DNA of 13,573 bases from a bacterium (GCA_003485015.1 DNCN01000185.1:1-13573); one strand, 5' to 3'; counted from the first letter of the stretch, positions 6,958 through 13,501 are shown. The notes: generated by a model not told the origin, from the letters alone. A program made the numbers and translations.

Positions 6958-7174
6958 TTCTTTTAGCCTTCTTCATTCCCTTCATCACTAGTTTTGCCCC
7001 AAGCCAGACAAGAAGATAAGAAAGCCCGGCAATAATCGGTGCGCCCACCATCATCATCGGATTTCCGGTGAAAAATCCTTTGATCAATCCAGCCAAAGCA
7101 GCCATAATCGCTAAGGTTCTAGAGACAAAGACGAAGCATCCAAGCGCGCCTTCCCTCTTATCCAGCTCTTCCAT
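6947..7174 (-). CDS. Small two-helix membrane protein in the pyr operon
   Basis: A 75-residue protein I do not recognise. The charged N-terminus (MEELDKREG) is followed by a hydrophobic segment at about 14-34, a short turn with GNP, a second hydrophobic segment at about 40-62 rich in Gly, Ala and Met, and a basic tail (KGMKKAKR). This pattern predicts two membrane helices with both ends cytoplasmic by the positive-inside rule. There is no signal peptidase site or Cys motif. It begins one base after the pyrC stop and overlaps pyrK by 11 bases, so it is embedded in the operon and surely co-transcribed. The tight packing argues that it is a real gene. A role linked to PyrK/PyrD, such as membrane placement or uracil/orotate handling, would be guesswork. 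Confidence 0.75.
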   Translation of the reverse strand: MEELDKREGALGCFVFVSRTLAIMAALAGLIKGFFTGNPMMMVGAPIIAGLSYLLVWLGAKLVMKGMKKAKRSDT

Positions 7175-7175
7175 C

Positions 7176-8471
7176 TTAGACTAATTCTCCATTCTCCACT
7201 GCTATCCGGCCATTGATGATGGTCACCACGGTCTTTCCCTTCAATTGCCAGCCATTGAAAGGGGTGTTCTTGCTCTTTGAGACAAACCGGGAGGGATCGA
7301 CCACCCACTCTTCCCGAGGATCGATGATGATAACATCTGCCGGCGAACCAACCTTAAGACGACCCCTCTCAAGGTTAAGGATTCTAGCGGGGCCGATGGT
7401 CAACTTGGCTATAAGATCAAAGAAACTGACTACTCCTTTATTTACAATCTCTGTGAGAAGAAGTCCTAAGGCAGTTTCAAGGCCAACTATTCCACAAGGG
7501 GCGAGGCCATACTCCAATTCCTTTTCGTTCAGGGCATGGGGGGCGTGGTCAGTAGCGATAGCATCTATTATTCCTTCAGCTAACCCCTCTCTTAAGGCGT
7601 CTACATCCTCTCTCCCCCTTAGGGGAGGATTGACCCGAGTATTAGTATCAAAGCCCATTACGACCTCATCAGTCAAGATGAGGTGGTGAGGAGTGACCTC
7701 ACAGGTAACCTTCAACCCTCTCCTTTTAGCCTCTTTGATCATCGCTAATGATCCTTTGGTGCTCACATGAGCGATATGAACCTTGGTGCCCGTAAGTTCG
7801 GCAAGGATTATCTCTCTAGCAACCATCACCTCTTCAGCAGCTCTGGGGATACCTCTCATTCCCAAGATAGTAGACACATACCCTTCGTTCATAACTCCAT
7901 CCTTTGAGAGATTCGTATCCTCGCAGTGAGAGATGACCGGGATGTCAAAGATTCGAGTATATTCCAAAGCTCGTCTCATCAGTTCTGTATTTATTACAGG
8001 ATATCCGTCATCCGAGATGGCCACTGCTCCTCCCTTAACCATTTGACCAATCTCAGAAAGGCTCTCTCCTTCTAATCCCTTTGAGATACTCCCTACAGGT
8101 AAGACATTCCCTACCGCCTCTGTCCTGCTTTTATCGATGATGAATTTGACCAATGAGTGGTTATCGATGGGTGGTTCGGTATTGGGCATACAGAGGATGG
8201 TGGTAAACCCACCCTTGGCTGCAGCAGCACTCCCAGTAGCAATCGTTTCCTCGTCCTCTCTTCCAGGCTCCCGAAGATGCGTATGTATATCGATCAACCC
8301 TGGAGTAACTATCTTACCTTCTGCCTCGATCACCCTGACTTCTGGCTCCTCACATCTGATCTCCTCTTCAATAGCCCTTATCTCTCCCTCTTCAATAAGG
8401 ATGTCTCTCTTTCCATCGAGAGGACTCGCTGGGTCAACTGCCCTTCCTCCTTTGATTAAGATCTTGGTCAT
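7176..8471 (-). CDS. pyrC: Dihydroorotase
   Basis: Amidohydrolase closing carbamoyl aspartate to dihydroorotate. At 431 residues it is the long type I form. The metal site is complete: DIHTHLREPG (61-70, H63 and H65), AISDDGYPV (151-159), SHCED (181-185, H182), IAHVSTKG (233-240, H235) and ATDHAPH (306-312, D308). MPNTEP (95-100) and PHHL (261-264) are also typical. The bridging position falls in the ISDDG segment, where type I enzymes such as the Bacillus and Aquifex ones use Asp in place of the carboxylated Lys of E. coli PyrC. The ATG overlaps the pyrB stop as ATGA (8468-8471), implying coupled translation, as expected for enzymes of consecutive steps. Confidence 0.96.
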   Translation of the reverse strand: MTKILIKGGRAVDPASPLDGKRDILIEEGEIRAIEEEIRCEEPEVRVIEAEGKIVTPGLIDIHTHLREPGREDEETIATGSAAAAKGGFTTILCMPNTEPPIDNHSLVKFIIDKSRTEAVGNVLPVGSISKGLEGESLSEIGQMVKGGAVAISDDGYPVINTELMRRALEYTRIFDIPVISHCEDTNLSKDGVMNEGYVSTILGMRGIPRAAEEVMVAREIILAELTGTKVHIAHVSTKGSLAMIKEAKRRGLKVTCEVTPHHLILTDEVVMGFDTNTRVNPPLRGREDVDALREGLAEGIIDAIATDHAPHALNEKELEYGLAPCGIVGLETALGLLLTEIVNKGVVSFFDLIAKLTIGPARILNLERGRLKVGSPADVIIIDPREEWVVDPSRFVSKSKNTPFNGWQLKGKTVVTIINGRIAVENGELV

Positions 8472-9397
8472 CCCTCACCCCATCCAGTGGCCAGAAGATA
8501 GAGGACGGCCATGCGCACGGCGATACCATTAGTTACCTGGTCAGTAATGACCGAATGTGGCCCGTCGGCTACCTCAGGGGCAATCTCGATACCCCGATTG
8601 ATAGGACCTGGGTGCATAATGAGCACATCCTCTTTAGCCCGTTTAAGCCGTTCATTATTTAACCCATAGAACTTGACATACTCGTTAATGCTGGGGAAGA
8701 AGTTTGACTGTTGACGCTCAAGCTGGATTCTGAGAATCATCAAGACATCAAATCTCTCTATAGTCTTATCCAGGTCGTAGGCTACCTCTACCGGTATCCT
8801 TTCGATCTCTACTGGGATGAGGGTTGGCGGTCCAACTACGACCACCTTGGCGCCCATCTTAGTCAGACCCCAGATATTGGACCTGGCTACTCGAGAATGG
8901 AGGATGTCCCCCACAATTCCAACCACTAACCCATTAAGTGTAGGGCGATGTTCTAAGAGGGTGAAGATATCTAAGAGAGACTGGGTGGGATGTTCATGGC
9001 TGCCATCACCGGCATTGACGATCGAAGAACTGACTAAGTTAGATAGGAGATGAGGGGCACCAGATTGGCCGTGGCGGAGGATGATCGTGTCTGCCTGCAT
9101 CGCCTCAATCGTTTTGGCCATATCCCTTAAGCTCTCACCTTTGACTACACTGCTGGTTGAGGTGCTGATATTGACCACATCAGCTGAGAGCCACTTAGCA
9201 GCCAATTCAAAGGAGGTGCGGGTGCGGGTAGAAGGTTCATAGAAGAGATTGACTACTGTCTGGCCCCGCAACGTTGGAACCTTCTTGATCCGCCGTTGGG
9301 TTATCTCCTTAAAGGCCTTGGCTTGATAGAGTATAAGCTCCATCTCCTCAACCTTTAAGTCCTGGATCCCTAAAAGATGTCTTCTCTTTAGAACCAT
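8468..9397 (-). CDS. pyrB: Aspartate carbamoyltransferase catalytic subunit
   Basis: Joins carbamoyl phosphate and aspartate, the committed step of pyrimidine synthesis. The 309-residue chain has the carbamoyl-phosphate loop FYEPSTRTRTSFE (52-64), SSVVKGES (82-89, with the active-site Lys86 from the neighbouring subunit), LRHG (107-110), and HPTQSLLDIFT (136-146). A type II enzyme without regulatory subunit is suggested, because no pyrI-like zinc-ribbon gene is nearby. The ATG follows the pyrR stop with no gap and has AAGGAG inside the pyrR end. Control is therefore probably by the PyrR attenuator rather than by a PyrI subunit. Identification is firm. Confidence 0.97.
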   Translation of the reverse strand: MVLKRRHLLGIQDLKVEEMELILYQAKAFKEITQRRIKKVPTLRGQTVVNLFYEPSTRTRTSFELAAKWLSADVVNISTSTSSVVKGESLRDMAKTIEAMQADTIILRHGQSGAPHLLSNLVSSSIVNAGDGSHEHPTQSLLDIFTLLEHRPTLNGLVVGIVGDILHSRVARSNIWGLTKMGAKVVVVGPPTLIPVEIERIPVEVAYDLDKTIERFDVLMILRIQLERQQSNFFPSINEYVKFYGLNNERLKRAKEDVLIMHPGPINRGIEIAPEVADGPHSVITDQVTNGIAVRMAVLYLLATGWGEG

Positions 9398-9949
9398 CTA
9401 TCTCTCCTTAAGTTCACAGATGAGTACTTCATCAGCACCGTCGGTCTCTTTCAATCTGACTTCGATGGTCTCGTGTTTTGAGGTAGGGATACTTTTACCA
9501 ACATAGTCAGCCCTAATAGGCAGTTCTCGGTGGCCACGGTCGATCAAGACTGCTAAATGCATAGCGTGTGGTCGACCAAAGTCGATTAGGGCATTAAGGG
9601 CACTTCTTACAGTGCGGCCGGTATAGAGGACATCGTCGACCAAGATAATTGTCTTCTCGTCGATATCAAAGGGGATTTGGGTCTCACGGACTATCGGTTG
9701 AGGCGCAATTAGGGTGAGATCATCTCGATAGAGGGTGATATCTAAAATTCCCACAGGTATCTCCCTATTCTCAATTTCAGAGATTCGTTGGGCAATCCGT
9801 TTGGCCAAAGGGACCCCCCGGGAGCGGATACCGACAATAACCAACTCCTCAACCTTTTTATTTGCCTCTACGATCTCATGAGCCAGGCGAGAGATGGTCC
9901 GGGCCATATCCTTCTCATCTATTACCTCTGCCTTTTTGAATAACTTCAA
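9398..9949 (-). CDS. pyrR: PyrR attenuation regulator / uracil phosphoribosyltransferase
   Basis: RNA-binding protein of the type I phosphoribosyltransferase fold. With UMP or UTP bound it stabilises an RNA hairpin in pyr mRNA and causes early termination; it may also make UMP from uracil and PRPP. Signatures in the 183 residues are GIRSRGVPLA (40-49) and the PRPP loop ILVDDVLYTGRT (102-113), with basic residues in the surrounding regions. The start is TTG 9949: the encoded MKLFKKAEVIDE fits the family N-terminus and AAGGGGG lies about seven bases upstream, while the first internal ATG would remove conserved sequence. It is first in the operon and its leader contains matching attenuator structures, so the regulatory role is well supported. 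Confidence 0.96.
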   Translation of the reverse strand: MKLFKKAEVIDEKDMARTISRLAHEIVEANKKVEELVIVGIRSRGVPLAKRIAQRISEIENREIPVGILDITLYRDDLTLIAPQPIVRETQIPFDIDEKTIILVDDVLYTGRTVRSALNALIDFGRPHAMHLAVLIDRGHRELPIRADYVGKSIPTSKHETIEVRLKETDGADEVLICELKER

Positions 9950-9998
9950 TCTCCCACCCCCTTAAACAAAGATTTCAGAAATGGTCCAGGTTCATAAG

Positions 9999-10029
9999 AA
10001 ACCCTCTTGCTAAACCAGCAAGAGGGTTT
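9999..10029 (-). terminator. Attenuator terminator of the pyr operon
   Basis: A perfect 13-bp inverted repeat, AAACCCTCTTGCT (10017-10029 read on the - strand) and AGCAAGAGGGTTT (9999-10011), encloses a five-base loop GGTTT. On the - strand the stem is followed by a short U-rich run (TTTCTTAT). It lies 50 bases before the pyrR start and after the antiterminator sequence, the position of an intrinsic terminator in PyrR attenuation. The U tract is imperfect, so efficiency is uncertain. Confidence 0.8.
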
Positions 10030-10070
10030 TGTCTATACAAAGAAAAGGTTACTTTCTGCCCCTTACTGGT
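10014..10070 (-). promoter_or_regulatory. Antiterminator pairing of the pyr leader
   Basis: In the - strand RNA, ACCAGUAAGGGG (plus coordinates 10059-10070) can pair with CCUCUUGCUGGU (10014-10025) in 12 consecutive pairs including two G-U wobbles. The second segment is the terminator's 5' arm plus loop, and the first includes the 3' arm of the PyrR hairpin. The antiterminator therefore excludes both the terminator and the PyrR hairpin, as expected for a PyrR switch. Confidence 0.72.
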
Positions 10071-10084
10071 CTCACTGAACCAGT
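10065..10084 (-). promoter_or_regulatory. PyrR-binding loop (anti-antiterminator hairpin)
   Basis: On the - strand, ACUGGUU-CAGUGA-GACCAGU folds into a 7-bp stem (the closing pair is U-G) with the hexaloop CAGUGA, matching the CNGNGA loop of known PyrR sites. Relative to the ARUCCNGNGAGGYU consensus, the stem differences are U-A and G-C pairs that keep pairing intact. It starts about 14 bases after the predicted transcription start and its 3' arm is shared with the antiterminator, so PyrR binding here would favour termination. Confidence 0.72.
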
Positions 10085-10104
10085 TTAAAAGAGCCTCTTT
10101 CTGG

Positions 10105-10132
10105 AGTTTAACTGAATTTTCGAATTTGTCAA
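10105..10132 (-). promoter_or_regulatory. Probable promoter of the pyr operon
   Basis: Read on the - strand, a perfect TTGACA (10127-10132) is followed after 16 bases by TAAACT (10105-10110, 4/6). Transcription would start near 10098, just before the PyrR-loop hairpin, giving a leader of about 150 bases before pyrR. The site lies in the gap directly after the redoxin gene. Confidence 0.6.
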
Positions 10133-10146
10133 GGGAAATTTGACTA

Positions 10147-10419
10147 TTAAATGGAGGGGTTACCGATCTTCTCTTGAAACTCACCTGCTTCCGGAACTTC
10201 GCCATTCCATCTGGCGACGAGCCTACCTCTCTCGGAGAGGATGATGGTGGGAATCTTCATTACTTCATTCAGCGCCCCTTCGGTAAGACCATCGACCGTC
10301 TCCATATCGTAGTAATTCACCCTTATTTCGCCATTCCACTTTTCTATAGCCTCATTGACCCGTCTTACGGCTATATTGCAGCTAGGGCAGAGCTTAGTTC
10401 CAAATACCTTAATCTCCAT
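10147..10419 (-). CDS. Glutaredoxin/NrdH-like redoxin
   Basis: A 90-residue thioredoxin-fold protein. The dithiol centre C11-P-S-C14 lies after a first beta strand (MEIKVFG), and KIPTIIL (55-61) supplies the cis-proline loop (Pro57); WNGEVP follows. There is no signal peptide, so it is cytoplasmic. It lies 49 bases after nrdD on the same strand, which suggests it is the dithiol reductant of this class III ribonucleotide reductase, as known for NrdD lineages that use redoxins rather than formate. CPSC is neither the classic glutaredoxin CPYC nor thioredoxin CGPC, so the exact subfamily is open. The start ATG has a perfect AGGAGG, and that site sits in the loop of an 8-bp hairpin. The pyr promoter begins right after its stop. 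Confidence 0.86.
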   Translation of the reverse strand: MEIKVFGTKLCPSCNIAVRRVNEAIEKWNGEIRVNYYDMETVDGLTEGALNEVMKIPTIILSERGRLVARWNGEVPEAGEFQEKIGNPSI

Positions 10420-10439
10420 CTATAACCTCCTTTATAGAT
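10418..10439 (-). promoter_or_regulatory. Hairpin presenting the redoxin gene's ribosome site
   Basis: A perfect 8-bp inverted repeat, ATCTATAA (10418-10425) and TTATAGAT (10432-10439), encloses six bases that read AGGAGG on the - strand. In the mRNA the whole Shine-Dalgarno would be the loop of an AU-rich hairpin, and the first two bases of the AUG would pair in its 3' arm. Only one of the eight pairs is G-C, so the fold would be weak and temperature-sensitive. Confidence 0.5.
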
Positions 10440-10468
10440 AAATGGAATTTATGTTGTTTCTGCAAATC

Positions 10469-12841
10469 TTATAGTCTCACCCGGTACCGATCGCGAAGTT
10501 CGGCAAGTTTACCCTTATTCCACCCAGAGACCTTAGAGAAGTATCCTGTTATCCGGGTAATGCCCTCGACGTTGGTCGAAGCGCAGGCAGGGCACTTATC
10601 GTATAGACCCCTGGCAAATCTTTGGCAGTCGTTACAGGAGGTGAATTCGGGCGAAAAGGCAATCTGGGCGCTTTGGGTATGACGGAAGGTCTTGATAACA
10701 AAACTGGCTAGTGATGAAGGCAACGGTTTTGTCTCCCCAAGCCAGATGTGGGTAAGGGCACCCGCCTCAATCAGATTATGGAGGAGTCCCTCCTTCTTTA
10801 CTCGCTCTATAGGGCTTATCGACTCTCCCACATTCAGATAGGTAGAGTTGGTATAGTAGACCCCGCCACTCTCCTTATCTCCTTTTACTACCTGCAAGGA
10901 CTCAGGGTGGTGATCTACATCAAGCCGAGCAAAGCGGTAGGCTGTGGACTCGGCTGGGGTCTGCTCCAAGACAAAACGCATACCATACTTCTTAGAGAGT
11001 TCCTTGCAGAGAAGATTGAGATGGGCGATGGTCTTAAGGCCAAATTTAAAAGAATCTTCACTCTCATGCATCTCTCTTCCCGTATGAAACTGAACCATTT
11101 CGTTCAACCCTAAAAGCCCAATAAGGTAAGTTGCCCTGTGCATCCGAAGATAGAATTCTCCATCACTCTTCATAGCCAGAAGGGAGAGGGAACCCTCATC
11201 GCCCAAGGCTAGGAGCTTGGTGATAAAACCCCTCTTCTGTAAATGGGCTTTGACAGCTAACTCTAGGAGCTCCTCTAACTTCTTAAAGAGTTTATAGTCA
11301 TTGCTTTTAGCTAGATAGGCCAATCGGGGTAGATTTAAGGTGATATTCTGAATGGCAGAATAGCGCATCTTCCAGGGATGTTGAGCATCGTCTAGGTCAG
11401 ACTGCTCTAGTTTAAAAGAGAGGCGACAGCACTCTGAGATCTTGGCCGTATCTCCCCGATCGAAAACAAAATAGGTATTTCCTTTTTCTGCTACTACACT
11501 ACAAATGTGTTCCAAGAATTCCGCATGTCTTGGAGTAGAGAAGAACTTCTCGGTAATATGAACCAAAGGTTTGGGGAAAAAGAATGGACGACCACACCCG
11601 TCGCCCCCTAGATACACATCGAAGAGAGCCCAGGCGAATCTCTGTGCCTCTTCAATATAATCGCTATAATTCTTCCCGGTGTATGTTCCTCCTGGACCAA
11701 TAGCGGGAACATTCTCGAAGTGCTTGGGAATCTCCCAATAGAGATTAATATCAGAGAATATAGCTTGGCCACCCCGGGCAACTGCCTGTTGAGAGTATTC
11801 AAAGATAAGCATCTGGGCTATCTGTCTCATCTCCTTATCACTTAAGCCCACTAAGAATGGAGCGAAGAAGAGGTTGACCGCATCCCACCCAATGGCACCA
11901 GCAAAGTGGCCCTGCAAGGAGGCTGAATATTTGACCATATGGGCCAGGAGTGTCTCAGGATGCTTAGCCGGTTTGGCCATGGAGAGGGAATTGGTCAGGT
12001 TGAGACCGAATTTTTTGACATATTCGAGGTTTTGGCCTGAACAGTAAGGACGGTCAATCATACCCAGGTCATGGAGGTGAATATCTCCACAGATATGAGC
12101 ATCGGCTACATCCTCTGAAAAGACATTCAAAAGGGCATACTCTCTCTTGATAGACTCAGCCAAGGTCAGATTGGTTGCCTCGGGATTGTGGGGAATGTTA
12201 GCATTCTCCTTATTATGGTAGATAATCAGTTCCTCGGCGTCACGAAGTGGAATCCCAAGCCGGGCGTGACTCTTTCTGGCTTCTTCTAATCCGTGCTCGA
12301 TAAGTTTGACATCAACCAGTTCTCTAATGAGTGGAGCGGTGAGGTATTTAACCTTGAACTCCCGGACATCCTTCTCTACCTCCTGACTGATCTTGTCGGC
12401 CATCTCAGGTTGAATCTGGGCTTCTCGGACGAGGGCATCCATAATCCTCTTCCGATCCCAGATGAGGATATTGTCTTTTGAGCTTCTGACAAAGAGGGTG
12501 TAGTCAGTTGTTTCTTTGTAATCTTTGGGTGCAATCTTGCGGAGCCTAGAGCGCATATCTCGATAAAGGATATACTCTTTGGCTACCCGGGCATGACCCT
12601 CTTCGATCAATATCTTCTCGACAGCATCCTGGACACCCTCTACCGAAGGGATGTGGTCACCGAATTTATCATAAAGGTAGACCACCACTTTAGTGGCCAG
12701 CTCCTCAGCTAGTCTCTTATCTTCGCCGCCCACCTTCTGGGCAGCCTTGAAGATGGCCTCGGTGATCTTCGACTTCTCGAAAGGGACGACTTGACCATCT
12801 CGTTTATGAATCAGTTCAAGAGGTGTCTCTGAAGTAGTCAT
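10469..12841 (-). CDS. nrdD: Anaerobic ribonucleoside-triphosphate reductase
   Basis: Class III glycyl radical enzyme reducing ribonucleoside triphosphates to deoxy forms without oxygen. The 790-residue chain has an N-terminal ATP-cone (about 8-100, with HKRDGQVVPFEKSKI), then a second, degenerate cone-like segment (about 115-195) lacking the KRDG start. The barrel follows, with the likely thiyl-radical Cys267 in RPYCSGQNLEY. A C-terminal zinc site (C736, C739, C750, C753) precedes the glycyl-radical loop RITGYF with Gly766. The ending WNKGKLAELRDRYR is typical of the branch unlike E. coli NrdD, whose loop reads RVCGYL. The activase gene nrdG is not in the window. The start ATG has AAGGA overlapping the nrdR stop, 8 bases away, so nrdR and nrdD are co-transcribed. 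Confidence 0.96.
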   Translation of the reverse strand: MTTSETPLELIHKRDGQVVPFEKSKITEAIFKAAQKVGGEDKRLAEELATKVVVYLYDKFGDHIPSVEGVQDAVEKILIEEGHARVAKEYILYRDMRSRLRKIAPKDYKETTDYTLFVRSSKDNILIWDRKRIMDALVREAQIQPEMADKISQEVEKDVREFKVKYLTAPLIRELVDVKLIEHGLEEARKSHARLGIPLRDAEELIIYHNKENANIPHNPEATNLTLAESIKREYALLNVFSEDVADAHICGDIHLHDLGMIDRPYCSGQNLEYVKKFGLNLTNSLSMAKPAKHPETLLAHMVKYSASLQGHFAGAIGWDAVNLFFAPFLVGLSDKEMRQIAQMLIFEYSQQAVARGGQAIFSDINLYWEIPKHFENVPAIGPGGTYTGKNYSDYIEEAQRFAWALFDVYLGGDGCGRPFFFPKPLVHITEKFFSTPRHAEFLEHICSVVAEKGNTYFVFDRGDTAKISECCRLSFKLEQSDLDDAQHPWKMRYSAIQNITLNLPRLAYLAKSNDYKLFKKLEELLELAVKAHLQKRGFITKLLALGDEGSLSLLAMKSDGEFYLRMHRATYLIGLLGLNEMVQFHTGREMHESEDSFKFGLKTIAHLNLLCKELSKKYGMRFVLEQTPAESTAYRFARLDVDHHPESLQVVKGDKESGGVYYTNSTYLNVGESISPIERVKKEGLLHNLIEAGALTHIWLGETKPLPSSLASFVIKTFRHTQSAQIAFSPEFTSCNDCQRFARGLYDKCPACASTNVEGITRITGYFSKVSGWNKGKLAELRDRYRVRL

Positions 12842-12849
12842 CTCTATCC

Positions 12850-13308
12850 TTATTCCTCCTTTGGCACAAGATCTTTGATAGCCTCCATAAATTCGTCCAC
12901 ACCTTTAAACTTACGATATACCGAGGCAAACCTGATGTAGGCTACCTCATCAAGAGATTCAAGGCGCTCCATGACCATCTGACCAAGCTTAAGACTTGTT
13001 ATCTCCCGCTCCGGGAGATTCTGGAGCCTCCTCTCGATATCGTCTACTATCTCTTCAATGGTCCCGAGCCCAATAGGCCTCTTTCCACAAGCTTTGATTA
13101 TGCCTGCAACTATCTTTTCTCGATCGAACGGTTCACGTCGACCATCTCGTTTGATCACCATACAAGGGAAGTATTCTATTCGTTCATAGGTGGTGAACCT
13201 TTGACCACAGTTGAGGCATTGACGCCTCCGTCTAACCATAAAACCCTCTCCAGCTTCTCTTGAGTCCACAACTTTATTTTCTATGTGATTACAGAAGGGA
13301 CATTTCAC
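12850..13308 (-). CDS. nrdR: Transcriptional repressor NrdR
   Basis: Nucleotide-sensing repressor of ribonucleotide reductase genes. From GTG 13308 the product has 152 residues, the usual length. It has a zinc ribbon (C3-x2-C6, C31-x2-C34) with the DNA-binding RRRRQCLNCGQRFTTYER stretch (26-43), then an ATP-cone (about 48-138) beginning VIKRDGRREPFDREKI. An ATG at 13419 in the same frame would add 37 residues unlike any NrdR, and those codons would run through the predicted promoter and both NrdR boxes, so I reject it. The family's MKCPFC start corresponds exactly to the GTG (VKCPFC). The Shine-Dalgarno is weak (AGG nine bases upstream). It is first in an operon with nrdD and probably represses itself. 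Confidence 0.94.
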   Translation of the reverse strand: MKCPFCNHIENKVVDSREAGEGFMVRRRRQCLNCGQRFTTYERIEYFPCMVIKRDGRREPFDREKIVAGIIKACGKRPIGLGTIEEIVDDIERRLQNLPEREITSLKLGQMVMERLESLDEVAYIRFASVYRKFKGVDEFMEAIKDLVPKEE

Positions 13309-13320
13309 AGCTCTATACCT

Positions 13321-13336
13321 ATGCAATATCTTGGGT
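13321..13336. promoter_or_regulatory. NrdR box, promoter-distal (downstream) copy
   Basis: The - strand sequence ACCCAAGATATTGCAT matches the published NrdR-box palindrome acaCwAtATaTwGtgt at 12 of 16 positions, with only one mismatch in its 10-base core. It lies just downstream of the predicted transcription start and about 12 bases before the nrdR GTG. Its core is exactly 31 bp from that of the second box, the helical phasing characteristic of paired NrdR sites. Confidence 0.68.
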
Positions 13337-13345
13337 CTAATATTG

Positions 13346-13374
13346 GAGATACCACAATATTTAGTATTTGTCAA
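13346..13374 (-). promoter_or_regulatory. Promoter of the nrdR-nrdD-redoxin operon
   Basis: On the - strand, a perfect TTGACA (13369-13374) is followed after 17 bases by TATCTC (13346-13351). This is a weak -10 by itself but is preceded by TGG, giving an extended -10 (TGnTATCTC). The start would be near 13339, leaving about 30 bases of leader before the GTG of nrdR. The spacer is filled by an NrdR box. Confidence 0.62.
13352..13367. promoter_or_regulatory. NrdR box, upstream copy in the promoter spacer
   Basis: The - strand sequence ATACTAAATATTGTGG matches acaCwAtATaTwGtgt at 13 of 16 positions. It lies wholly between the -35 and -10 boxes of the predicted promoter, so a bound repressor would block RNA polymerase. 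Fifteen bases separate it from the downstream box, as in known tandem NrdR operators. Confidence 0.72.
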
Positions 13375-13472
13375 CCCTAATCTGGAGCTATTTAAATGAA
13401 TTATCCCCTCTTCTCTCAATTATTCTTTTAGTTTCTCATTTAGATAGATTAAGATTAAAATTAAAATATTCC

Positions 13473-13501
13473 TTTACATTTGTTCCAAAATCATGTAAAA
13501 T
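13473..13501 (+). promoter_or_regulatory. Promoter-like site within an inverted repeat
   Basis: TTTACA (13473-13478) and TAAAAT (13496-13501) are 17 bases apart, each 5/6 to consensus, facing out of the window to the right. The same bases form a perfect 7-bp inverted repeat, TTTACAT (13473-13479) and ATGTAAA (13493-13499), 13 bases apart, like an operator laid over a promoter. No gene start is visible in the remaining 72 bases, and the surroundings are very AT-rich, so chance is a real possibility. Confidence 0.35.

Noticed and set aside
10091..10106. TCCAGAAAGAGGCT on the - strand resembles the PyrR-box consensus UCCAGAGAGGCU.
   Set aside because: It has two extra bases in the loop, and it overlaps the -10 region and start of the predicted pyr promoter, so it would not be fully transcribed. 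The hairpin at 10065-10084 has the exact CNGNGA hexaloop and the right position relative to the antiterminator.
9975..10205. 76-codon frame on the - strand spanning the pyr leader.
   Set aside because: It overlaps the end of the redoxin gene in another frame and runs through the attenuator structures. The translation has no family features.
13309..13419. N-terminal extension of NrdR by 37 residues from ATG 13419.
   Set aside because: The added residues are unlike the family, which starts at the zinc ribbon, and the codons would cover the promoter and both NrdR boxes.
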